Origin: Tyzzerella sp.
GTDB lineage: Bacteria; Bacillota; Clostridia; Lachnospirales; Lachnospiraceae
NCBI GenBank assembly: GCA_017416155.1
Contig: JAFQDE010000011.1
Span: forward strand, 22,528 to 86,527
Length of the DNA: 64,000 nt
Direction of reading: 5' to 3'
The notes under the pieces are model-generated. The model was not told the origin of the DNA. It searched no databases and worked only from the letters and a program-made list of their open reading frames with translations. The position numbers and the translations under genes were made by a program. This document shows positions 27,013 to 33,888 of the stretch, in pieces. The first letter of the stretch is position 1; each line of letters opens with the position of its first letter.

Positions 27013-28005
27013 ATGGAAGGCGGCAACAATCAAAAACTAAAAATCCTATATTTGATGAGAATATTATTAGAGAAAACGGATGAAACGCATAGTATCACAA
27101 TGCCGGAAATTATTGCAGAGTTAGGGGCATATGGCATAAATGCGGAGCGTAAAAGCATCTACAGTGATATTGAGAATCTTCGCTTGTACGGATTGGATAT
27201 TATCGGCGAAAAGGAAGACAAAGTATTTTCTTACCGCATTGGCAACCGTCAGTTTGAGTTGGCAGAATTAAAGCTACTCGTGGATTCTGTGCAGTCGTCC
27301 AAATTCATTACAGCAAAGAAGTCGAATCAGTTAATCAAGAAGATTGAAGGACTTGCGAGCAAATATGAGGCGGCGCAACTACAACGCCAGGTATATACGA
27401 CTGAGCGTATCAAAGCAGGAAATGAAGGCATTTATTATAATGTCGATCAGATACATTCAGCGATTGCTTCCAATGTGCAGATTACGTTCCAATATTTCAA
27501 TTGGGATGTAAATAAGAAGCAAGTGCTCAGAAAAGACGGTGCACTGTATCAGGTGAGTCCGTGGGCACTATCGTGGGATGATGAGAACTATTATATGGTT
27601 GCATACGATAGCGAAGAGGGTAAAATCAAGCATTTCCGTGTAGAAAAAATGTTACATATCAATCTTGCCGAAGAAAAAAGAGAAGGAAGTCAGAAGTTCA
27701 AAGCCTTTGACATGGGCGCGTATGCAAAGAAGATGTTCGGAATGTTTGGCGGAGACGAAGAGATGGTCAAGATACTCTGCAAGAATGAGCTTGCAGGTGT
27801 TATGATAGACCGTTTTGGAAAAGATGTAATGTTGGTGAAAGTGGATGCGGAACACTTCTATGTCAATGTCAAGGTTGCGGTTAGCGGACAGTTCCTGGCG
27901 TGGGTGATAGCACTTGGTAACGGGGCGAAGATAGTGGCACCGGAGCGAGTGGTAGAGAAGGTTAAGGAAGAGATTGGACGATTGGTGGAGCAGTATTTAG
28001 AATAG
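27013..28005 (+). CDS. WYL-domain transcriptional regulator
   Basis: 330 residues. An N-terminal winged HTH (~10-65, TMPEIIAELGAYGINAERKSIYSDIENLR) is followed by a WYL domain (~130-215, YQVSPWALSWDDENYYMVAYD) and a WCX-like C-terminal extension. WYL proteins sense nucleic-acid-like ligands and often control defence loci, which fits the island that follows. The start at 27013 is supported by GAGGT; a GTG at 26998 is the alternative. Confidence 0.85.
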   Translation: MEGGNNQKLKILYLMRILLEKTDETHSITMPEIIAELGAYGINAERKSIYSDIENLRLYGLDIIGEKEDKVFSYRIGNRQFELAELKLLVDSVQSSKFITAKKSNQLIKKIEGLASKYEAAQLQRQVYTTERIKAGNEGIYYNVDQIHSAIASNVQITFQYFNWDVNKKQVLRKDGALYQVSPWALSWDDENYYMVAYDSEEGKIKHFRVEKMLHINLAEEKREGSQKFKAFDMGAYAKKMFGMFGGDEEMVKILCKNELAGVMIDRFGKDVMLVKVDAEHFYVNVKVAVSGQFLAWVIALGNGAKIVAPERVVEKVKEEIGRLVEQYLE

Positions 28006-28020
28006 CGGATAATGGTGAAA

Positions 28021-28124
28021 TCCTCTTATTATAACCCACGCAGGGACTATAATAGGAGGATGTTTTTATGAGAATAAAAAAAGAAACAAGCACCCTTTTC
28101 CAGTCCGAAGACCTTACTCAGTAA
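28021..28124 (+). pseudogene. Deletion remnant of the 29381-29951 cassette
   Basis: Bases 28021-28067 match 29381-29427 almost exactly, covering the inverted repeat TCCTCTTATTATAA / CTATAATAGGAGGA and the start codon. The frame then jumps straight to a version of that gene's 3' end (IKKETS). An 18-residue peptide is left where the intact copy encodes 174 residues. This is an internal deletion in a duplicated gene. Confidence 0.75.
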
Positions 28125-28230
28125 CAAAACCCGTTTCTTGAGTCCATGATATGAAATTTAAGAGAAATGGTCAAGAGGAAAATATTATAACGTTCAATAT
28201 ATTGAATGTTAAAGAAAAATGTTGGGGAAA
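28125..28230 (+). repeat. Direct repeat, copy 1 (of 29966-30065)
   Basis: About 100 bp similar to the segment upstream of the HipB-like gene at 30082. It includes a 22-bp near-palindrome at 28189-28210 (half-site CGTTCAATATATTGAATG). In this copy no regulator gene follows; instead a hairpin GGGGAAAC/GTTTCTC occurs. Bases 28247-28412 are AT-rich, with no gene that I can support. Confidence 0.7.
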
Positions 28231-28412
28231 CGGGTGTTTCTCTCCCTAAAAATATTGAAAACATAAAAGAATATGCTATAATAATCTAACCACAAAACTT
28301 TCAAAGTTTCTATTTCGATTAAGAAATCAAGAAATCAAAATAGCCGTATCGGCGAAGAATTCAAAAATTACAACTTAATAGCTCTATGCATCCAATAAAT
28401 AATTTAATCATC

Positions 28413-28441
28413 TTGACAATATAGGATATATCCTATAAAAT
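28413..28441 (+). promoter_or_regulatory. Promoter with embedded palindromic operator
   Basis: -35 TTGACA (28413-28418) and -10 TAAAAT (28436-28441) at 17-nt spacing enclose a perfect 16-bp palindrome, ATAGGATATATCCTAT (28421-28436). Such placement predicts repression by the XRE proteins encoded just downstream. Confidence 0.65.
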
Positions 28442-28514
28442 GTAAAAGGAATAAAAGGATGTGGGAAAAAAGATTATGAGATGATTCCATCATCAGAGTA
28501 AGGAGAGAAAGAAT

Positions 28515-28997
28515 ATGACACATAGAATCAAAGAAGTAAAAACTTTAGAAAATTTTGTGGTATCTGTAATATTTCAAGATGGCGTAGAAAAAGAGTATGA
28601 TGTAAAACAATTGTTTTCTGTATTTCCTCAATTCCAAGTGTTTGAAACGGAATCGTCACTTTTTAAGCAAGTAACAGTAGATGTTGGCGGATGTGGAATT
28701 TCATGGAACGATGAATTGGATCTTGCATCAGAAGAAGTGTGGGATAATGGCGTGGAAACCGGTGTGATTCACAAGGTTGATATTCTATCGGAAATAGGTG
28801 TGAATCTGACAAAGGCTAGAGATATAGCTGGAATTACGCAAAGGGAATTGGCTGAGAAGACGCATATCTATCAGGGCGATATAAGTAAAATAGAGAGAGG
28901 TAGCGCAAATCCATCCGTGAAAACCTTGCAGAGATTGGCAGAGGGAATGGGGATGAGAGTTAAAGTGGAGTTTGTTGAGAAGGAGAGGTGCGTATAA
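28515..28997 (+). CDS. DUF2442 domain fused to XRE helix-turn-helix
   Basis: 160 residues. The N-terminal ~80 resemble DUF2442, usually an antitoxin-like partner domain (VVSVIFQDGVEKEYDVKQLF ... GCGISWNDELDLASEEVWDNG). The C-terminal ~95-150 is an XRE HTH (ARDIAGITQRELAEKTHIYQGDISKIERG). The palindrome in its promoter suggests autoregulation. It is followed with no gap by another XRE gene, which could be its functional partner. Confidence 0.78.
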   Translation: MTHRIKEVKTLENFVVSVIFQDGVEKEYDVKQLFSVFPQFQVFETESSLFKQVTVDVGGCGISWNDELDLASEEVWDNGVETGVIHKVDILSEIGVNLTKARDIAGITQRELAEKTHIYQGDISKIERGSANPSVKTLQRLAEGMGMRVKVEFVEKERCV

Positions 28998-29333
28998 GTG
29001 AACCAAAAACAAATATATCCCAATATAGACATGCAACGAACCGGAAGAAGACTGAAACAAATGATTGAATCTGCGGGCTATACGCCTCGAATGATTCAAG
29101 ACTTTTTGCATTTATCCTGTGTGCAGCCGATTTATCGTTGGTACAAAGGATTAATATTGCCAACTGTGGACCATCTGTTTATGCTTAGTGAATTATTGGG
29201 TGTACATATGGAAGACTTTCTAGTAAAGAAAAATGTAGTACCGATGACATACGATGTAGATCAATATTGTCTACACGAGGCGCAGAAACGTTTGGTTGCA
29301 TATTACAATAAAATATATCAATACGTGGCATAG
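28998..29333 (+). CDS. Small XRE-type helix-turn-helix protein
   Basis: 111 residues starting with GTG directly after the DUF2442-XRE stop, with GGAGAGG upstream. The HTH region (~12-70) shares with 20759-21073 the RLKQMIESAGYTPRMIQDFL / PIYRWYKGLILPTVDHL pattern, again with a short Tyr-rich tail. Probably a DNA-binding partner in the same two-gene operon. Target unknown. Confidence 0.68.
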   Translation: MNQKQIYPNIDMQRTGRRLKQMIESAGYTPRMIQDFLHLSCVQPIYRWYKGLILPTVDHLFMLSELLGVHMEDFLVKKNVVPMTYDVDQYCLHEAQKRLVAYYNKIYQYVA

Positions 29334-29367
29334 ATTGCTTTGGACTAACCGTCCAATGAAAAAGGTA

Positions 29368-29420
29368 TTGACAAATGATATCCTCTTATTATAACCCGCG
29401 CAGGGACTATAATAGGAGGA
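29368..29420 (+). promoter_or_regulatory. Promoter and inverted repeat before the 29427 gene
   Basis: -35 TTGACA (29368-29373) and -10 TATAAC (29390-29395). TCCTCTTATTATAA (29381-29394) is inversely repeated as CTATAATAGGAGGA (29407-29420), so the repeat spans both the -10 box and the ribosome site. Duplicated at 28021-28060. Confidence 0.6.
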
Positions 29421-29426
29421 ATTTTT

Positions 29427-29951
29427 ATGGAAAGAAAAATTGACGTAATTGAAACTTTTGAGGGAAAGAAGGTGGTAGTTATCCATGATATTATTTTTAA
29501 GAAAAAGCAATATGTAGAGTGGAAAGATGTGAAAGAGTATCTGAAACGTTATGTTGGGGATGTTTATACAATACTATCGTCACAGGATAATATTTATATT
29601 GGTCCTGATTTTCCAAATGAATTTTCTGGTTCTGCTTATACATATTCACTAAAAGGTGCAAATGTTAAAGCTAAAGCAAATGCGGTTCAAGGTATACCAG
29701 AAATGGTTGAGATTGCAGTAGGCGGAAATTACAAAGAGAATGATGAAGAGAAACATAGGCGTAATGCAAAATATGGTTGGTATCGTTATGATTCATATTT
29801 TGCAATTCCTGTACATGACAATGATGGTGAAGTGGATCATTATAATGTGTTCCATGCCTCTTTATTAATACGTCATGATGAAGACGGGAAGAAATATCTG
29901 TACGACATTATTGACATAAAAAAAGAAACGAGCTACCCGCTTGAACCCTAA
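29427..29951 (+). CDS. Hypothetical cassette protein (LPD3-like C-terminus)
   Basis: 174 residues, not confidently recognised. The C-terminal part, with ASLLIRHDEDGKKYLYDI and IKKETS, resembles domains found at the ends of large polyvalent phage proteins (LPD3-like) and MuF-type toxins. The N-terminal half has a VIHDIIFKKKQYVEWKDVKEYLKRY segment. Followed by the HipB-like regulator gene, so a toxin-antitoxin-like cassette is possible. A second copy of the cassette (28021) has lost this gene. Confidence 0.55.
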   Translation: MERKIDVIETFEGKKVVVIHDIIFKKKQYVEWKDVKEYLKRYVGDVYTILSSQDNIYIGPDFPNEFSGSAYTYSLKGANVKAKANAVQGIPEMVEIAVGGNYKENDEEKHRRNAKYGWYRYDSYFAIPVHDNDGEVDHYNVFHASLLIRHDEDGKKYLYDIIDIKKETSYPLEP

Positions 29952-29965
29952 GGCTGTACACGACA

Positions 29966-30065
29966 AAAAACCCATTTCTTGAGTCTATAATATGAGATTA
30001 AAGAAAAATAGTCAAGAAGAAAATAGTATAACATCCAATATATTAGGTGTTAAGGAAAAATGTTA
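29966..30065 (+). repeat. Direct repeat, copy 2 (of 28125-28230)
   Basis: Upstream region of the HipB-like gene. It contains a 22-bp near-palindrome at 30030-30051 (core TCCAATATATTAGG). Differences from copy 1 fall in both half-sites in a partly compensating way, as expected for an operator under selection for symmetry. Confidence 0.65.
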
Positions 30066-30081
30066 GAAAAGAGGTTGAAAT

Positions 30082-30405
30082 ATGGCTAGAAAAACAATAA
30101 AACTTACTCCTGAGACGGAGCTTGTAATTGAAAACATGGGAATCAGAATACAAAAAGCGAGGTTGCGTAGAAATATTTTGGCGGATGTGTTAGCTGAACA
30201 TGCAGGAATTAGTAAGGGAACCTTATCGGCAATAGAAAAAGGGGAGCCAACAGTTTCTATTGGTGCATATGCGACAGTCTTGAATGTTCTTGGTATGGCA
30301 AATGATATAGAACTTATTGCTGTGGATAGAGAAGGTAGACAACGTTATCGAGAGTTGCGTTTACAAGAAAGAAAACGCGCAACCAAACGGAATACCAAGT
30401 CGTGA
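30082..30405 (+). CDS. HipB-like XRE antitoxin/regulator
   Basis: 107 residues. The HTH at ~18-75 (GIRIQKARLRRNILADVLAEHAGISKGTLSAIEKGEPTVS) and the following LNVLGMANDIELIAVD segment are typical of HipB-type antitoxins. The C-terminus is strongly basic. No hipA follows; only a terminator and a small hydrophobic protein do. It may instead pair with the upstream 174-residue protein. A palindromic operator lies 30 bp upstream of the start. Confidence 0.75.
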   Translation: MARKTIKLTPETELVIENMGIRIQKARLRRNILADVLAEHAGISKGTLSAIEKGEPTVSIGAYATVLNVLGMANDIELIAVDREGRQRYRELRLQERKRATKRNTKS

Positions 30406-30424
30406 ACATACGAAAATAACATGT

Positions 30425-30440
30425 GTCCTGATTTTGGGAC
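30425..30440 (+). promoter_or_regulatory. Second GTCCTGA-n2-TTGGGAC-type element
   Basis: GTCCTGATTTTGGGAC, 14 of 16 bases identical to the element at 26115-26130, again upstream of an accessory gene with an AT-rich -10-like region (TATAAT nearby). Confidence 0.38.
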
Positions 30441-30454
30441 AGTATATAAATTAT

Positions 30455-30502
30455 AATAAGAATCATGAGAGAGAAAAACTTTTCTGGTTCTTATTTTTTT
30501 AG
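30455..30502 (+). terminator. Terminator after the HipB-like gene
   Basis: Hairpin with outer stem AATAAGAA / TTCTTATT and inner AGAGAAAA / TTTTCT, followed by a T-run. Confidence 0.7.
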
Positions 30503-30532
30503 AATGTCAGAAAAGGATGGGAGGAGAAAAAC

Positions 30533-30733
30533 ATGTTATTAGGATTATTGAGTGCAGCCTTTATTGGCGGAGGATTAATTAAGGATCAAATTGAACAAAA
30601 TCAAAAGTATTACGGAACATCACGAGACATGCATAGAAACAATACGAGTGAATTAGAACACAGAAAGGCCTGCGATGACATTATTGCAAAGCACAAAGCT
30701 GAGTATATCAAAAAACATGGGCATAGTTGGTAG
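30533..30733 (+). CDS. Small hypothetical protein with hydrophobic N-terminus
   Basis: 66 residues with GGGAGG upstream. A short hydrophobic Gly-rich stretch (LLGLLSAAFIGGGLI) precedes a charged helical tail ending KKHGHSW. Not recognised. It could be membrane-associated. Confidence 0.5.
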   Translation: MLLGLLSAAFIGGGLIKDQIEQNQKYYGTSRDMHRNNTSELEHRKACDDIIAKHKAEYIKKHGHSW

Positions 30734-30862
30734 GATGTATTGTAGCAGTGGATGATGAAAATTATATTACAAGTATAATTTACAAATACAAATAAACGTG
30801 ATATATTGACGATGTAAAAAATCAAACATTAAGCGGATGACATATCCACAGAAAGGAAAATT

Positions 30863-30997
30863 ATGACAACAGTTAGATTTGCGGATTACCTGAATAGGGA
30901 ACGTAAACACAAAGCACTCTTTGCATTAGAAAACAAAGAGTGGTCTAATTTCGTGCGCTCATATAAGGTAAAGCAAAGGCAAAAAATAACTGTATGA
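30863..30997 (+). CDS. 44-residue basic protein (possible)
   Basis: A frame with GAAAGGAAAA upstream of ATG encodes a highly basic, soluble 44-residue protein (begins MTTVRFADYLNRERKHKA). It is too short for domain assignment. Its own ribosome site and its position just before rtcB argue for a real gene. Confidence 0.45.
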   Translation: MTTVRFADYLNRERKHKALFALENKEWSNFVRSYKVKQRQKITV

Positions 30998-31115
30998 TGA
31001 TAGAACTGTAGAAAACAGGAATACATGGATGAAGGACCGCTTATCTTTTATGAGGTGAGTGGTCTTTTTATATGCAAATTAGTCCTCCAGAATAGGGAAA
31101 GAAAGGAGAAAGCAA

Positions 31116-32321
31116 ATGAACACATTAGAGATTAAAGGAAAAGTAAATACAGCCCTCTGTTATGCAAAAGTAGTAGAGGAAGACGCTATAGAGCAAATTC
31201 ACAGAATGTGTGATTATGAGTTCACAGAAGGTTCCACAATCCGCATCATGCCGGACGTCCACGCCGGAAAAGGATGTACTATCGGAACAACAATGACAAT
31301 CAAGGATAAGGCAGTACCAAATATTGTCGGTGTCGATATCGGATGTGGAATGCTTACCATCAATATCGGAAAAGATGATATTGATTTCGAAAAGTTAGAT
31401 GAGGCAGCACATTTTATCCCAAGTGGAATGAATGTATGGGAAGGACGAAGAGAACGTTTTGAGCTTCAAGAACTGCGTTGTTACCGAGACCTGAAAAAGA
31501 CAAAATGGTTAGAAAGAAGTCTTGGAACATTGGGTGGAGGAAACCATTTTATTGAGGTAGATGAGGCTACAGATGGAACAAAATATTTGGTGATACATAC
31601 GGGTAGCCGCAACCTCGGCAAACAGGTGGCAGAAATCTATCAGCAATTAGCGATTGACTTAAATAAGGGCAAAGAAACATATTTTATACAAAGAGAAGAA
31701 ATTATCAGAACCTATAAAGAGCAAGGAAGAAGAAAAGAAATACAGGCAGCATTGAATGAGATTGCCTGGGTAAAAAGAGAAACAACAATTCCGGAGGACC
31801 TTTGCCACTTATATGGTAGCTTTTTTGAGGATTATCTTCATGACGTGGAAATTTGTCAAAGATTTGCCAAAAGAAATCGTGAGATGATTGTAGAAATCAT
31901 CTTGGAAAGAACAGGTTTATCCGGCTCGGATGCTTTCCATACAATTCACAACTATATTGATACAGATGAAATGATTTTGAGAAAGGGTGCTATCGCAGCG
32001 CACGAAGGTGAAAAAGTCTTGATTCCGATCAATATGAGAGACGGCAGTGTGCTAGCAATCGGAAAGGGCAATCCGGAGTGGAACTACTCAGCACCGCATG
32101 GCGCAGGACGAGTGATGTCGCGTACTCAGGCAAAGAGTTCGTTGAGCCTCGATGAATACAAAGAAACGATGTCAGGAATCTACACAACTTCAGTAAATGA
32201 AGAGACTCTCGACGAGGCACCAATGGCATACAAGCGACTGGAAGACATTATTGATGTCATCAAAGAAACTGTAGATGTGATTGATGTCATGAAACCAATT
32301 TATAATTTCAAGGCTTCTTAG
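31116..32321 (+). CDS. rtcB: RNA-splicing/repair ligase RtcB
   Basis: 401 residues, a compact RtcB that joins 2',3'-cyclic-phosphate (or 3'-phosphate) and 5'-OH RNA ends using GTP and Mn. Present are MPDVHAGKGCTIGTT, the metal Cys in GVDIGCGM, GGGNHFIE and the guanylylated His in the late APHGAGR motif (~328). In bacteria RtcB repairs tRNAs or rRNA cut by toxins. It is followed by a small XRE gene and a tRNA-like sequence. No archease or RtcA is nearby. Confidence 0.93.
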   Translation: MNTLEIKGKVNTALCYAKVVEEDAIEQIHRMCDYEFTEGSTIRIMPDVHAGKGCTIGTTMTIKDKAVPNIVGVDIGCGMLTINIGKDDIDFEKLDEAAHFIPSGMNVWEGRRERFELQELRCYRDLKKTKWLERSLGTLGGGNHFIEVDEATDGTKYLVIHTGSRNLGKQVAEIYQQLAIDLNKGKETYFIQREEIIRTYKEQGRRKEIQAALNEIAWVKRETTIPEDLCHLYGSFFEDYLHDVEICQRFAKRNREMIVEIILERTGLSGSDAFHTIHNYIDTDEMILRKGAIAAHEGEKVLIPINMRDGSVLAIGKGNPEWNYSAPHGAGRVMSRTQAKSSLSLDEYKETMSGIYTTSVNEETLDEAPMAYKRLEDIIDVIKETVDVIDVMKPIYNFKAS

Positions 32322-32360
32322 CGGGAACACTTCTGTTCCTGCTATAGCCGGAACAGGAGG
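32321..32360 (+). promoter_or_regulatory. Alternative hairpins between rtcB and the XRE gene
   Basis: GCGGGAACA (32321-32329) pairs with TGTTCCTGC (32334-32342). The same TGTTCC can instead pair with GGAACA (32350-32355), and TCCTG with CAGGA, which buries the AGGAGG site. Two mutually exclusive structures next to a ribosome site resemble a translational switch. Confidence 0.45.
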
Positions 32361-32368
32361 AAAAAGAA

Positions 32369-32623
32369 ATGTTTACAATGCCAGCCATTAACATGGCTAA
32401 GACGGGACAAAATATCGTTACATTGCGTAAGAGAGCAGGATTGTCTGTAAAAGACTTGCAGGATGTGTTTGGCTTTGGTACGCCACAGGCTATATATAAG
32501 TGGCAGCAAGGCCTTGCATTACCAACCATCGACAACTTAGTTGTGTTGGCATCTTTGCTGGGCGTAAAGATTGACGATATTATTGTGACCGATATGCAAA
32601 ATCAAATACAAGCGAGTGCATGA
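32369..32623 (+). CDS. Small XRE-type helix-turn-helix protein
   Basis: 84 residues, third member of the local family. Its HTH (GQNIVTLRKRAGLSVKDLQDVFGFGTPQAIYKWQQGLALPTIDNL) is closely patterned on 20759-21073. It lies 47 bp after rtcB behind a possible RNA switch. As the only gene next to rtcB it may regulate it; this is inference. Confidence 0.72.
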   Translation: MFTMPAINMAKTGQNIVTLRKRAGLSVKDLQDVFGFGTPQAIYKWQQGLALPTIDNLVVLASLLGVKIDDIIVTDMQNQIQASA

Positions 32624-32640
32624 AAATAGTGTACTCGGTA

Positions 32641-32700
32641 TACTCCATTAACTCAACGGTAGAGTAACCGGCTTTGGCGGAGTTCGTTGCGAAGGAGAAT
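32641..32700 (+). other. tRNA-like sequence (degenerate)
   Basis: ACTC-AACGGTA-GAGT reproduces a tRNA D-arm, followed by ACCGGCTTTGG reminiscent of an anticodon-stem start and GGAGTTCG reminiscent of a T-arm. The anticodon arm is too short for a working tRNA, so this is a remnant, an integration scar or a tRNA-like RNA. Confidence 0.3.
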
Positions 32701-32741
32701 GATTAGAATATTAGTGAATAGAAGTGTTCTGTAATATAAAA

Positions 32742-32848
32742 AGCATTTCGGCAATAAAATAAAAATATTGCCGAAATGCTATTGAATTTTATAAGGACAT
32801 GGTTTAATATTGAAATAGCAAAACGGCAATAATAATAAAATTTTGCCG
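32742..32848 (+). promoter_or_regulatory. Promoter flanked by inverted-repeat operators of the AbiEi gene
   Basis: A 14-bp perfect inverted repeat (AGCATTTCGGCAAT at 32742-32755 and its complement at 32767-32780) lies directly upstream of TTGAAT (32782-32787) -17- TAATAT (32805-32810). A second copy with shorter arms (CGGCAA/TTGCCG, 32824-32848) lies downstream. AbiEi antitoxins are known to autoregulate by binding inverted repeats, which fits. Confidence 0.7.
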
Positions 32849-32871
32849 AAATGATATAAGAGGAGATAAAC

Positions 32872-33618
32872 ATGTTCAAAGATAGAATGATGGCATACTA
32901 TTTGAAATTTCTAGAAAATGAAAAAACTTTTTCACGAACAGAATTAATGGATATCTTGCGAATGAATGGAGAAGAAATAGGTGAAGCTTCATTCAAAGCA
33001 GCATTACAGAAACTATTAAAAGAAGGTGTAATAGTTCGAGTTGGCAGAAATGCATATTGTGTAGCGAATAACGGAATTAGGGTATACGACTATGCATATT
33101 CAGAAGAGGCAACACAAGTGGCAGAGTGTTTGAATGAGAAATTTCCACATCTTGAATTTACAATTATGGATTTTGTTCAATTGAATGAATTTGTCAATCA
33201 CCAATTGTCACATAATGTGATGTTCGTTTCTGTAGAGGGAGATTTGGGAGAATTTGTATTCGACACATTGAGAGAATTATATCCGGGGAAAGTTCTTATT
33301 AATCCTTCCGTAGAGGTTTATCATCAATATTGGTATGATGGAATGATTGTAATCGGGAAATTGGTATCAGAGGCGCCGATGGGACAAAAAGAAAAATGGC
33401 ATACGAGAATAGAGAAACTTCTTGTAGATTTATTTACAAATTCAATTTTGCACAGTAGTATCAGTGAGTCGGAGCTGCCTAAGATTTATGAAGAGGCTTT
33501 TGCAAAGTATGCAGTTGATGAGAGCTGTCTATTCAGATATGCGAAACGGAGAGGTGCAGAAAAGAAGATACGAGAATTTATTGCCCAAAAGACCAATGTA
33601 CAATTAAGAGTGGGGTAA
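32872..33618 (+). CDS. AbiEi-type antitoxin/regulator (orphan)
   Basis: 248 residues. The N-terminal winged helix (~10-60, TELMDILRMNGEEIGEASFKAALQKLL) is followed by an AbiEi/DUF6577-like C-terminal domain (EFTIMDFVQLNEFVNH, KVLINPSVEVYHQYW). The partner toxin gene that should follow is reduced to 32 codons, so this is a solitary antitoxin or repressor. Paired inverted repeats surround its promoter. Confidence 0.72.
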   Translation: MFKDRMMAYYLKFLENEKTFSRTELMDILRMNGEEIGEASFKAALQKLLKEGVIVRVGRNAYCVANNGIRVYDYAYSEEATQVAECLNEKFPHLEFTIMDFVQLNEFVNHQLSHNVMFVSVEGDLGEFVFDTLRELYPGKVLINPSVEVYHQYWYDGMIVIGKLVSEAPMGQKEKWHTRIEKLLVDLFTNSILHSSISESELPKIYEEAFAKYAVDESCLFRYAKRRGAEKKIREFIAQKTNVQLRVG

Positions 33619-33620
33619 AT

Positions 33621-33719
33621 ATGCTTACGAGAGATAATTTTACCGAAGAATGTATTAGAGAATTGCAAAACAATAGCAAAAGAGATCCGGCACTTATAGA
33701 AAGAGCAATATATGCGTAA
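33621..33719 (+). pseudogene. Truncated AbiEii-type nucleotidyltransferase toxin
   Basis: A 32-codon frame two bases after the antitoxin stop. MLTRDNFTEECIREL followed by RDPALIERAIYA matches the N-terminus of AbiEii-like toxins as I remember them, which continue into a GLLEAL and KGGTSL region. Here it stops before any catalytic residue. Bases 33720-33888 show no continuation that I can support. Confidence 0.6.
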
Positions 33720-33888
33720 AAGAGAGTTTTGTAAGTATGGCTTGGTTTTCGTGGAAAGAAGTTTTTGAAACTTCAAAAATTTGTAGAGAAATTAGAACAA
33801 GTGTGATAAGATTATTTTGAGTTTTTATAAGTATTTGACAGTTCTTTAATGATGGACAAAGAATACAAAAGAAATGTAGAGGTAATGT

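Noticed and set aside
30406-30502. hipA remnant after the HipB-like gene
   Set aside because: No HipA-like residues are visible; the stretch is an operator-like element and a terminator.
32742-32848. CRISPR-like repeats with core CGGCAAT/ATTGCCG
   Set aside because: Only two unequal palindromes around a promoter; they are better explained as AbiEi operators.
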